From an uncultured bacterium (GTDB taxonomy: Bacteria; Bacillota_I; Bacilli_A; RF39; UBA660), in assembly GCA_947646655.1 (NCBI GenBank), contig CANSHI010000007.1:1-64000 (forward strand): a stretch of 64,000 nucleotides of DNA. Direction: 5' to 3'. Position numbers and translations under genes: made by a program. Shown here in pieces: positions 25,101-32,277 of the stretch. How positions within the stretch are numbered: position 1 is the first letter of the stretch; each line of letters begins with the position of its first letter. The notes beneath the pieces are model-generated. The model worked only from the letters and a program-made list of their open reading frames with translations, was not told the origin of the DNA and made no database searches.

Positions 25101-27277
25101 ACCATTTAAAGCGTGAAGATAAAATTAGTAGGGAAATAATAGTAAATCAAAAAGTTCCAGGAGGAGGAAGACATCCTCTTTGTAAGAGTGAGATAACTAA
25201 TATTCCTTCGCAACATTTTAGAACGACAGAAGAAATGCTTAAAGATTTCAAGTTTTTGGGTGAAGACTTAGCACAAGAGATCGTAATCGATAATACGATA
25301 AAGATTTCTAAGATGTGCGAGATTTTAGAAGTTATTATTGATACTCATGGTACTCCTTTCTCACCTAAAATCGACAATTCAGAAAACATTGTAAAAGAAA
25401 TGGTTTATTCTCGAGCACATGAACTGTATGGAGATGAGTTACCTTTAATCATCGAAAATCGAATACAAGATGAGTTAAGAGGTATATTAAAGGGCGGATA
25501 TGACGTTATATATTTAATTGCACATAAGCTTGTTAAGCACTCTAATGATGAAGGCTACTTAGTAGGTTCTAGAGGAAGTGTAGGATCGAGTTTTGTTGCA
25601 ACGATGATGGGAATAACAGAAGTAAACCCTTTAGAAGCACATTACGTATGTCATAATTGTAAGTATTCGGAATTTAAAAATGAAGAGGGAATAATGTATT
25701 CACAAAGTTATTCTTGTGGTTATGATTTGCCCGATAAGGTTTGTCCGAAGTGTGGGGCAAACCTTAATAAAGAAGGACAGGATATGCCTTTTGCGACATT
25801 TTTAGGGTTCGATGCCGATAAAGTTCCCGATATCGATCTTAATTTTTCTGGGGACAATCAAGCTAGTGCTCACGAATATACAAAAGTTTTATTCGGGGAA
25901 GATAACGTTTATAGAGCAGGAACTATCGGAACAGTTGCCGATAAGACGGCTTATGGTTTTGTTAAGGGTTATTGCGAAGCTAAAAATATTATAGATATGA
26001 AAAATGTAGAAGTGGAGAGACTTGCCAAGGGATGTACAGGAGTTAAGAGGACGACTGGCCAGCATCCAGGAGGGATCGTCGTAATACCAGGATATATGGA
26101 TGTGTATGATTTTACGCCTTATCAGTATCCAGCAGATGACGATAGTAAAGCGTGGAGGACAACCCATTTCGATTATCATGCAATAGCTGAAAATGTATTG
26201 AAATTAGATATACTCGGACACGATGATCCAACGGTACTTAGAATGTTACAAGATTTAAGTGGATTAGACGTCACAAAAGTTCCACTTGGAGAAAAAGAAA
26301 CGATGAAAATATTTTTAGGTCCTGAGGTATTAGGAGTAAGCAAAGAAGATATCGAATGCGATACAGGTACTTTGGGCGTTCCTGAGTTGGGTACGAACTT
26401 CGTCATAAAAATGCTTTCTGAAACTAAGCCGAAAACTTTTGCCGAATTAGTTAAAATTTCGGGGTTATCACACGGTACAGATGTTTGGGCTGGAAATGCG
26501 CGTGATTTAATTATGAGTGGCGATGTAGAATTTAAAGATGTTATCGGTTGTCGTGACGATATAATGGTCAACTTGATGAATTATGGAATGGAACCTTTAA
26601 CAGCATTTAAAATTATGGAATTTGTTCGTAAAGGAAAAGCCAGTTTCGATCCTGAAACATGGAGTGGATTTGCAAGTCTTATGCGCGAATCAGGTGTTCC
26701 CGAGTGGTATATCGAAACATGTGGAAAGATCAAGTATATGTTCCCAAAAGCTCATGCTGTTGCCTATGTTATAAGTGCCTTTAGGATAGCATGGTTTAAA
26801 GTGCATAAACCTATATATTATTACGCATCATATTATAGTGTAAGAGCGCATGATTTCGATATCGGGGTGATGTGTTCAGGATATGATAAAGTAAAAGCGA
26901 AGTTTGATGAAATACGCGATAAGGGTTTTGATGCTTCTGTAAAAGAAAGTGCGCTTAAAGATGAATTACAAATGGCAATGGAAATGTATAAAAGAGGATT
27001 TAAGTTTAAAATGATCGATTTAGATAAGAGTGATGCTAAAAATTTTGTTATCGATGACGATGGAACTAGTCTGATTTTCCCATTTAGAGGATTGGATGGA
27101 CTCGGTGAAAACGTTGCAAAAGCCATAGTAGAGGAGAGAACCAAGGGACCTTTCTTGAGTATCGAAGACTTACAAGAAAGAGCTAAAATTAACTCGACAA
27201 CTATTGAGAGAATGAGAGCTTTTGGTGTATTCGAGGGAATGAGTGAATCTAACCAGTTAAGTTTATTCGACTTTTAG
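22196..27277 (+). CDS. polC: DNA polymerase III PolC, with duplicated OB domain
   Basis: Gram-positive replicative polymerase, about 1693 residues (Bacillus PolC is 1437). Order: N-terminal domain (1-200), OB domain 1 (about 208-305), acidic linker with DDIPY repeats (about 340-357), OB domain 2 (about 431-540), and PHP domain (VELHSHTMMSQMDG, ITDHNGAQ). The proofreading exonuclease is inserted in it (FDLETTGF, then a C-terminal Asp in HRGDYDAEGT). The zinc element (CHNC and CPKC), palm VPDIDLNFSGDNQ, and the fingers and C-terminal tail follow. TTAGGAG 8 nt upstream selects the ATG at 22196 over a GTG at 22187. The extra length is mainly the second OB domain plus linker. Confidence 0.97.
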   Translation: MTGELDRFFDKINFTNREPFKNVEVKKVVVHKLENTWTIYIENKRPLSVVDFAELKAVCKKGFENVKRVDFDVVNDFFDDDDVLSYIKYYLEELSTKSPALRSLKGNEIKVSNKNIIIEVTNRVEETLIKSKKEKILSWFSKMGLDGVDIETTLNEVKRNKVKEEIKKVKSKVEEQMKTPSIAYEEKKGAPVLEVKGEALFGIPFDISKITPIRNITGEKRGVAICAYITDIRAIVSQKTDYKIFTIKVNDGESPFTCKLFTNDDSVYQILLRNLKEGYWYRFRGSIQMDSYLHSLVLTIRSIMECDPEELVRPDLSNKNVSEAKEKVELQNATSDLGGFDDIPYDDIPYDDIPLDDGYYSNDDGFFAFLDDMPLAEPSNIDMDLPKSFEVEKKVVESSPTVNLVEKKEEKQQKKVEKSEPVIDFKKPTDKDCIYGSAINGITVTMDSQKAPVNSCIFEGKIFDVEEFQSSKNNFKIITLKITDYTNSFLAKIFTQDTMEFNRLLKDLKSGIWVRIEGSIKYDDYAKDLVMNARNIISIPSKDTVLKDEMPVKRVELHSHTMMSQMDGVLDVKTYLDTLHNMGYKSVAITDHNGAQSFPDAFHKERAFNKGIEKDEDKFKVIYGTELVMIEDSVDIVKRPVDMPSLDATYCVFDLETTGFNAGGGDSIIEIGAVLIKEGEIIERYDELINPGRELPARITEVTSITDAMLKDKDNEENAVKRFIEFIKDYPLVAHNAKFDCSFLEMAYKKYNLGEFTNCVIDTLELSRTLDNGFARHGLSALVKRYNIDWDESSHHRGDYDAEGTAKVFDKMIKKMYNQNIENIKDFNNLVSKDEIYKYGKSYHVNLLVQNKKGLKNLFKLISLANTKYLFKTPRILRSEIEAHREGILVGSGCYESEIFTQAKRLSDEELSNLIQFYDYVEVQPPEVYSHLIETGDFYNILEVQNNIEKIVDCTRNSGKIIVATGDVHHLKREDKISREIIVNQKVPGGGRHPLCKSEITNIPSQHFRTTEEMLKDFKFLGEDLAQEIVIDNTIKISKMCEILEVIIDTHGTPFSPKIDNSENIVKEMVYSRAHELYGDELPLIIENRIQDELRGILKGGYDVIYLIAHKLVKHSNDEGYLVGSRGSVGSSFVATMMGITEVNPLEAHYVCHNCKYSEFKNEEGIMYSQSYSCGYDLPDKVCPKCGANLNKEGQDMPFATFLGFDADKVPDIDLNFSGDNQASAHEYTKVLFGEDNVYRAGTIGTVADKTAYGFVKGYCEAKNIIDMKNVEVERLAKGCTGVKRTTGQHPGGIVVIPGYMDVYDFTPYQYPADDDSKAWRTTHFDYHAIAENVLKLDILGHDDPTVLRMLQDLSGLDVTKVPLGEKETMKIFLGPEVLGVSKEDIECDTGTLGVPELGTNFVIKMLSETKPKTFAELVKISGLSHGTDVWAGNARDLIMSGDVEFKDVIGCRDDIMVNLMNYGMEPLTAFKIMEFVRKGKASFDPETWSGFASLMRESGVPEWYIETCGKIKYMFPKAHAVAYVISAFRIAWFKVHKPIYYYASYYSVRAHDFDIGVMCSGYDKVKAKFDEIRDKGFDASVKESALKDELQMAMEMYKRGFKFKMIDLDKSDAKNFVIDDDGTSLIFPFRGLDGLGENVAKAIVEERTKGPFLSIEDLQERAKINSTTIERMRAFGVFEGMSESNQLSLFDF

Positions 27278-27288
27278 GAGTGATTATA

Positions 27289-27798
27289 TTGGATTATGAT
27301 GAAAAATTAAAAAAGTATATTAAAAAGAAGTTTTATAAAAATGATGAAAAAATTATAACGATTCATATAGAAAAAGAAAGTGAGCTTTATAATAATTTGG
27401 ATGGGATGAAGGATACTTTAAGTGATGATGTCACAGAGTACTTAGAACGTTCTACTGAAACTCTTCTTCCTTTAAATCAAATCCAAATAAAAGTGGAGTG
27501 CAAAGAAAAGGTGGATTTAGAAAATTTACAAAATTGTTTGAAAGTACATTATGGAATCGAACTTTTGAATCATGAGAGAATCGAAAAAATGGTGAAAAGA
27601 AAGAAGATCGTTCTTTTACTTATAGCCATTTTGGCATCGTCTACTTTTTTGTTTTTCGAAGATCCTAGTGAAATAAGATCGTTTGTCGTAACATTATCTA
27701 TTTGGGAGTTCGTCGATTTAATCTTAAATAAAGATGAAGAAGATGAGATAAAGAATTATACTTATGAAATGTTAGAGAGAGCTATTGTTATAAAATAG
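27289..27798 (+). CDS. Small membrane protein of unknown function
   Basis: The TTG at 27289 is preferred because AGGAG (27276-27280) lies 8 nt upstream; a GTG at 27280 overlaps that RBS. The product of about 169 residues has a charged alpha/beta cytoplasmic part of about 105 residues. Two hydrophobic spans follow (KIVLLLIAILASSTFLFF and IRSFVVTLSIWEFVDLIL), then a charged tail. It starts 11 nt after polC and is probably co-transcribed with it. I do not recognise the family. Confidence 0.55.
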   Translation: MDYDEKLKKYIKKKFYKNDEKIITIHIEKESELYNNLDGMKDTLSDDVTEYLERSTETLLPLNQIQIKVECKEKVDLENLQNCLKVHYGIELLNHERIEKMVKRKKIVLLLIAILASSTFLFFEDPSEIRSFVVTLSIWEFVDLILNKDEEDEIKNYTYEMLERAIVIK

Positions 27799-27839
27799 TT
27801 CTTTTTTCTCATATTTTTTGAGATTATTGTCAATTTTTC

Positions 27840-27869
27840 TTGCATTTTGACAGGCGGTGGTGATATAAT
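27840..27869 (+). promoter_or_regulatory. Promoter of rpsU
   Basis: TTGCAT and TATAAT are 18 bp apart, with a TGA extension directly before the -10. Confidence 0.7.
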
Positions 27870-27901
27870 CATATTAGTGTGAAACGGAAGGAGGGATTTT
27901 G

Positions 27902-28084
27902 ATGACAAAAGTAGTAGTAAATGGTGACGTCGATAAAGCATTAAAGAGATTTAAAGTTAAAGTCGCTCGTAGTGGTGTCCCTTCTGAACTAAAAAAACAC
28001 AAGAATTATACTAAGCCTGGTGTTAAAAGACGCGAGAAAAAGAAAGAACAGATGAGAAACGCACGTAAGAGAAGAAGAGATTAA
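27902..28084 (+). CDS. rpsU: 30S ribosomal protein S21
   Basis: A 60-residue, highly basic protein with the S21 pattern: an N-terminal beta strand (TKVVVNGDVDKALKRFK), a helix, SGVPSELKKHKNYTKPGVKRREKKK, and a basic C-terminal helix ending RKRRRD. It binds the 3' region of 16S rRNA in the small subunit. AAGGAGG is 7 nt upstream of the ATG at 27902, which is preferred over a TTG one codon earlier. It has its own promoter and terminator. Confidence 0.96.
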   Translation: MTKVVVNGDVDKALKRFKVKVARSGVPSELKKHKNYTKPGVKRREKKKEQMRNARKRRRD

Positions 28085-28093
28085 TAAGTAGTT

Positions 28094-28127
28094 AAGTGGC
28101 CTTTATTTAAAGTTCACTTGATTTTTT
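28094..28127 (+). terminator. Terminator of rpsU
   Basis: AAGTG and CACTT arms with an inner CTTT/AAAG stem are followed by GATTTTTTC. Confidence 0.65.
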
Positions 28128-28174
28128 CTCTAAAAGTATTAAAAATGCAATTTAACTATATGAAAAAGTTTTAG

Positions 28175-28202
28175 TTGACAAAACTAAAAAAACGTGTATA
28201 AT
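28175..28202 (+). promoter_or_regulatory. Upstream copy of the tandem surface-locus promoter (P1)
   Basis: TTGACA and TATAAT are consensus boxes with a 16-bp spacer. It lies about 240 bp upstream of the first gene. Confidence 0.85.
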
Positions 28203-28296
28203 AGTTGCACGTAATGAAATTTTAATTTGCGATGAGTTTTGGTTGGTGCCTTTCACTAGTTAAAATTCAAAAATTTCAAAAAAATTAAAAAAATAG

Positions 28297-28324
28297 TTGA
28301 CAAAATAAAAAAAGCGTGTATAAT
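28297..28324 (+). promoter_or_regulatory. Downstream copy of the tandem surface-locus promoter (P2)
   Basis: TTGACA and TATAAT have the same 16-bp spacing and near-identical flanks as P1. The predicted leader of about 115 nt includes a run of eight C (28357-28364) followed by an AT-rich stretch to the RBS of the gene at 28445. Confidence 0.88.
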
Positions 28325-28444
28325 AGTTGCACGTAAACGAAATTTTAATTTGTGTTCCCCCCCCTGTTGGTATATTTTATACCTCTCGCAATTAAACTTT
28401 TTCAATTAATAATAGTTTATAATAAGTGAAGAAAGGGAAAGAAT

Positions 28445-30139
28445 ATGAAAAAAGAAAAAAGAAACTTAAAACTATTTATATTAAAACACTCTCGTGGTAT
28501 TAAAGCTATTACTCTAGCTTTTGCTATGGTTGCTCTAGGCTTTGCTACGAATGCTATAAATAAGAACGATAATAAAAACAATTTTAATAAAGATAAACAC
28601 AGAGTTGAGTTTGAGGATGATACTTTTAGTCCTAACTCAGAGGTACAACTAAATGATGGTAGTGTATTAGAATATCAAGATGTAATAGATGCTGTTACAG
28701 GAGTACCCTTTTATGGACCTTTACACATGGTAGAGGGTGTTACACCTGAGGCAAGTATTAGTCCGACTTCTACACCTGTAGCTTCTACTAGTCCTGAAGC
28801 TACTGTAGAGCCTGGTGCAGAGAAGACTCCAAAGCCTGGTAATGGTGATGATAATCAAGTAAGTCCAACACAAGAACCAAATGTTACTCCTGAGCCTTCT
28901 AATAGGCCAGATAAACCAACACCAAAACCAACAAATGCGCCAACTACTCCAATACCAGATCCTACAAAAGCTCCACATAAACATAAGTTTGAAGAGCAAA
29001 AACCTATCTATATTTCATCTAATAATGGAAAACATACAGTTGTTGTAAATCATATTTGTATGGAAGATGGAATTGGTTATTCAATTAGAAGAAGTGAAGA
29101 CTGTAAAACAAAGATTATCGACTTCAATGCTGATGGTGAAATAATCGTATGTGGATTATGTGATTATGAAACTACACAAAATCATAAGATGAATGATGGA
29201 GTTATAGATAAAAATAATAATAAGAAAGTATATAGCTGTCTTAATAAAGGTTGTGGATATAAAAGAGAGGAAAAACTTCCTGCTCCGACTCCAGATAATA
29301 CGCCTGAGCCAACAGAACGTCCAAAACCAACACCAAAACCAACTCCAAAACCAACTGAGCCACCAGCTCACGTTTGTACACAATGGACCGTTGTAGATTT
29401 TGATGATGACAAAGAGACTTTAAAATGTCCTACTTGTGGAAAAATCAAATATAGAGATCATAGTACATATACAAACACAGGCGACTGGATTTCTGATGGC
29501 AATGGAAAACATTCTAGAAATATAAAAACTGAATGTCATACTTGTAATTATTCAAAAGATACTAATCAAACGTTACCTTGTAGCAACGTAGACGGTAAGT
29601 GTCCTATGTGTGGATATACTCATAAACAAGAATGTCATCATGATGATCCATCTACTTTAAAACCAGTAGTTCATCCAGCTACACAAGACTTCTGTGCATA
29701 TGAAGATAAAGTTTGTAAGGTATGTGGAACAATAGTTGTAACTGGACATCCAGCTCATCATGCTTGGGCAGAGGTTGGTGAAGTTGTGGGTGGAGAACAA
29801 AGATACATGTGTACAAACTGTGGAAATGATAAATATGAGACAGTTAGTACTCCAAGTCCAGAACCTACTCCAGAGCCACCAGTACCAACTCCAGAACCAA
29901 CTTTAGAACCTGGTCCAACAGTCGATCCAGCACCAACTGATAAACCTACAATTCCACCAGATCCTGATTTCGGAGACGATTTCGGTGAGGCTATGCCAAC
30001 ACAAAAACCAGGATTAGATACTGATCCAGACTTCGATTATTTTGAAGAAGTTATAGTGTTATCAGATGGTACAGAGTTTGTATATGATAGAAAAGTTGGG
30101 GGTAAAACATTAAATCTAAATCCTAAAAGGAATAGGTAA
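28445..30139 (+). CDS. Exported Cys-rich protein with Pro/Thr linkers
   Basis: A 564-residue protein. Basic N-terminus plus a hydrophobic signal/anchor (about residues 18-37). Low-complexity Pro/Thr linkers (about 100-180, 275-310 and 470-520) separate small cysteine/histidine modules with paired CxxC knuckles: CGLC, CPTC, CHTC, CPMC, CKVC and CTNC, each near a His-rich strand (for example GHPAHHAW). The layout suggests a string of extracellular zinc-ribbon-like or disulfide-bonded beads on a stalk. No LPxTG or C-terminal membrane span is seen. It opens the SipW/TasA-like locus directly after the tandem promoters. The function is unknown. Confidence 0.65.
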   Translation: MKKEKRNLKLFILKHSRGIKAITLAFAMVALGFATNAINKNDNKNNFNKDKHRVEFEDDTFSPNSEVQLNDGSVLEYQDVIDAVTGVPFYGPLHMVEGVTPEASISPTSTPVASTSPEATVEPGAEKTPKPGNGDDNQVSPTQEPNVTPEPSNRPDKPTPKPTNAPTTPIPDPTKAPHKHKFEEQKPIYISSNNGKHTVVVNHICMEDGIGYSIRRSEDCKTKIIDFNADGEIIVCGLCDYETTQNHKMNDGVIDKNNNKKVYSCLNKGCGYKREEKLPAPTPDNTPEPTERPKPTPKPTPKPTEPPAHVCTQWTVVDFDDDKETLKCPTCGKIKYRDHSTYTNTGDWISDGNGKHSRNIKTECHTCNYSKDTNQTLPCSNVDGKCPMCGYTHKQECHHDDPSTLKPVVHPATQDFCAYEDKVCKVCGTIVVTGHPAHHAWAEVGEVVGGEQRYMCTNCGNDKYETVSTPSPEPTPEPPVPTPEPTLEPGPTVDPAPTDKPTIPPDPDFGDDFGEAMPTQKPGLDTDPDFDYFEEVIVLSDGTEFVYDRKVGGKTLNLNPKRNR

Positions 30140-30164
30140 AATTTATAGAAAGTGGTGAAGCAAA

Positions 30165-31208
30165 ATGGCTAAAAAAGAAGAACAAGAAAAAAAGTCAATC
30201 GGTAATATATTAACTACTGTTGCTTTCATCATTCTAGTACCTGTATTATTAGTAAATTTATGGATTATCTTCCAATCAAAAACTAATGAGGATAAAGTTC
30301 CGAGCGTATTTGGAATTAAGCCTTTCATCGTCTTATCAGGATCAATGGAATCAGAAATTCATAAGGGTGACTTAATATTTACTAAAGAAGTCGATCCCTC
30401 TAAACTAGGTATAGATGATGTAATAGCATTTAGAGATGCGGAAGGAACAGTTACTACTCATAGAATTATCGATATGGTAGAAGAGAATGGGAAAACATTC
30501 TTTATAACAAAAGGTGATAATAACAATACACAAGATTTGAATTTAGTCGCATTTGAAGATGTCGAAGGTGAATACTTAGGACGTCTTCCAGGACTAGGTT
30601 CTATGATGGATGGATTATCTAATCCGACTACTCTTGTAATTGTAATATTAGGAATTACTGTAATATTCGTCATCGGATTCTCAATTTCAAATAAGAAAGA
30701 TAGAGAACTCGAGAGACTAGAATATTTAGAATTTAAACGTATGAAAGAAGAAATGATGGCAGGTAAGAAGTCTGCTAGTAAGACCAAGAAAACGAAGTCT
30801 ATAAAAGCTGAAGAAGACGAAGACGAATATGATGAGGACGACGAGCTTCTTGATGAAGACGAGGATGAAGAAGATTTTGACGAAGAGGAAGAAATCGAAG
30901 AAAAGCCTCGTAAGAAGAAGGCTACAGTTGCAAAAGCTAAGTCTAGTACAACTAAAAAGCAGCCTGCTAAAAAGGCTACTAGTACGAAGAAAACGACTAA
31001 AAAAGCTGCAGCTAGTAAAACAGCTGCGAGTACTAAAGCGAAAGCAAGTAGTAAAACTAAAGCTGGTGCTACTAAATCTAAAAAAGTGGCAAGTACAAAG
31101 AGTAAGGCTAGTACAACTCAAGCTAAAGCTAAAACTAAAACTACTAGTACTGCTAAAGCTTCTTCTAAAAAACAACCTACTAAGTCTACCTCTAAAAAGA
31201 CTAAGTAG
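30165..31208 (+). CDS. sipW: SipW-type signal peptidase I with histone-H1-like tail
   Basis: ER-type (SipW) signal peptidase of 347 residues. It has an N-terminal span (about 17-36), the catalytic serine in SGSME (Ser60), and His99 in TTHRII replacing the lysine of classical type I enzymes. KGDNN follows, then a second span (about 148-172). In Bacillus, SipW cleaves TasA and TapA. The cytoplasmic tail is unusual: a Glu/Asp stretch (about 215-245) then about 100 residues of Lys/Ala/Ser/Thr, like histone H1. A TasA-like gene and a giant surface protein follow, the probable substrates. Confidence 0.88.
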   Translation: MAKKEEQEKKSIGNILTTVAFIILVPVLLVNLWIIFQSKTNEDKVPSVFGIKPFIVLSGSMESEIHKGDLIFTKEVDPSKLGIDDVIAFRDAEGTVTTHRIIDMVEENGKTFFITKGDNNNTQDLNLVAFEDVEGEYLGRLPGLGSMMDGLSNPTTLVIVILGITVIFVIGFSISNKKDRELERLEYLEFKRMKEEMMAGKKSASKTKKTKSIKAEEDEDEYDEDDELLDEDEDEEDFDEEEEIEEKPRKKKATVAKAKSSTTKKQPAKKATSTKKTTKKAAASKTAASTKAKASSKTKAGATKSKKVASTKSKASTTQAKAKTKTTSTAKASSKKQPTKSTSKKTK

Positions 31209-31222
31209 AGAATCAAATTTTG

Positions 31223-31293
31223 GTAAACACTCATATGAGAGTTTACATAGATTAGGAAGACTATTACTTCTTCCTATGCATAGTACTATGCAT
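31223..31293 (+). promoter_or_regulatory. Three consecutive RNA hairpins before the TasA-like gene
   Basis: Stem 1 pairs GTAAACACTC with GAGAGTTTAC (one mismatch, ATAT loop). Stem 2 pairs TAGGAAG with CTTCCTA. Stem 3 is the 18-bp perfect palindrome ATGCATAGTACTATGCAT. None is followed by a T-run, so they are not simple terminators. They lie between the peptidase and the TasA-like gene, just before a perfect AAAGGAGGTG RBS, and may set differential stability or processing. Confidence 0.7.
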
Positions 31294-31327
31294 GAAGAAA
31301 TTTGTGTAACAAAGGAGGTGAAAAAGA

Positions 31328-32140
31328 ATGAAAAAGAAATCAATGATGTTAGGTGGTTTACTTGCTGCTGTAGTTGTAACTGCATATTCAGTAAGTGGAA
31401 CTTATGCTAAATATATTTCTCAAGTTGACTTAACTGATGAAGCTAGAGTTGCTAAATGGGAACTTAAAGCTACAGGAAATGGTCAAGAAATAGCTGCTGA
31501 TGGTAAAATCGATCTATTTGCTAACTCTTATGTTAACAATGGAAAGACTTATGTTAAAGCTGTAAATGATGACAAAGTTATCGCTCCTGGTACTAAAGGA
31601 ACTTATACATTAAACCTTGATGGTGAAATGGAAACAGCTTACTTCTTAAACTTCAAAGTTAACAGCACTCAAGATCCAGTAGTTTACTATACTGTTGAAG
31701 ATGGTAAAGTTAAGGATATGAGCGTTAATAAAGATGATTTAACTGGTGATGTACAAGAATATCATCCATTAAGATATACAATCGTATATACTAAGAATGG
31801 TAACGAAGTTATCACTGATGAAGCTAAGAAAATCGTAAACAAAACAGCTGCTGAAGCTAAAGCTATGTTAGATGCATATAACACATATGCTCAAGCAAAC
31901 CCTTTTGCTGCTGGTAAATTAGCTGCTTTACAATACGAAATCACTTGGAAATGGGATACTAGAACTGTAATTGATGGATTAGCTGAAAAAGAAGTAGACA
32001 AATTAGACACTTTTGCTGGTCAAAATGTTGCTAGTCTTGCTACTGCTAAGTTTGATGTAAGCATCGTTGCTGAACAAGCTACTGCTAGTGAAGATAACAG
32101 TGAGTATTCTGAAGCTCCAGCTGTAACTCCAGCTCCTTAA
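31328..32140 (+). CDS. TasA-like exported protein, probable SipW substrate
   Basis: A 270-residue protein with a signal sequence ending near SVSGTYAKY, then QVDLTDEARVAKWEL. The TYAKY...ARVAK pattern directly after the hydrophobic core is typical of SipW-processed TasA/camelysin-family precursors. The rest is a beta-sandwich-type sequence with few Cys, Ala-rich helices near 175-200, and an Ala/Pro-rich C-terminus. It has the strongest RBS of the locus (AAAGGAGGTG) and hairpins on both sides, which suggests high expression as a fibre or matrix subunit. Matrix function is inferred from family. Confidence 0.78.
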   Translation: MKKKSMMLGGLLAAVVVTAYSVSGTYAKYISQVDLTDEARVAKWELKATGNGQEIAADGKIDLFANSYVNNGKTYVKAVNDDKVIAPGTKGTYTLNLDGEMETAYFLNFKVNSTQDPVVYYTVEDGKVKDMSVNKDDLTGDVQEYHPLRYTIVYTKNGNEVITDEAKKIVNKTAAEAKAMLDAYNTYAQANPFAAGKLAALQYEITWKWDTRTVIDGLAEKEVDKLDTFAGQNVASLATAKFDVSIVAEQATASEDNSEYSEAPAVTPAP

Positions 32141-32220
32141 TTAAGGAATGGACTGTAAGTTAAATCTTACATTTGGAAGTAATTTAACTTCCAAATAAGC
32201 CTATGAGTATTCATGGGTTT
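32135..32220 (+). promoter_or_regulatory. Hairpin cluster after the TasA-like gene
   Basis: The palindrome CCTTAATTAAGG overlaps the stop codon. TGTAAG/CTTACA (32154-32171) and ATTTGGAAGT/ACTTCCAAAT (10 bp, 32171-32196) follow. Then AAGCCTATGA pairs with TCATGGGTTT (32197-32220; 10 pairs, two of them G.U). No T-run follows. These could be 3' stabilisers or a partial terminator lowering expression of the next gene. Confidence 0.65.
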
Positions 32221-32277
32221 ATTTGGAAACTAAATTTAAATATAATTTAAATAGGTGATAGAAGGAAGGAAGTCATT

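Larger units (their letters stand above)
28173..28354 (+). repeat. Two near-identical 60-bp promoter units, 122 bp apart
   Basis: A segment of about 60 bp at 28173-28232 recurs at 28295-28354 with only a few changes. Each begins AGTTGACAAAA, includes GTGTATAATAGTTGCACGTA and ends in GAAATTTTAATTTG. Between the copies lies a region that can fold by pairing GAAATTTT-type arms with AAAATTTC. This fills most of the 360-bp gap before the surface locus. Confidence 0.85.

Noticed and set aside
28085-28444. CRISPR-like or riboswitch element
   Set aside because: Only two promoter-containing repeat units are present, with no spacer structure, and no known riboswitch core is recognisable.
28721-29383. 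Minus-strand open frames rich in Trp and Arg
   Set aside because: They mirror the Pro/Thr-rich repeats of the Cys-rich protein and have no start signals.
30829-31410. Open frame of 193 codons, Leu/Arg/Lys-rich, plus a similar long frame on the opposite strand at 30726-31385
   Set aside because: These are shadow frames of the AAG/ACT/GCT-rich repeats that encode the SipW 1 tail; no RBS or family features support them.
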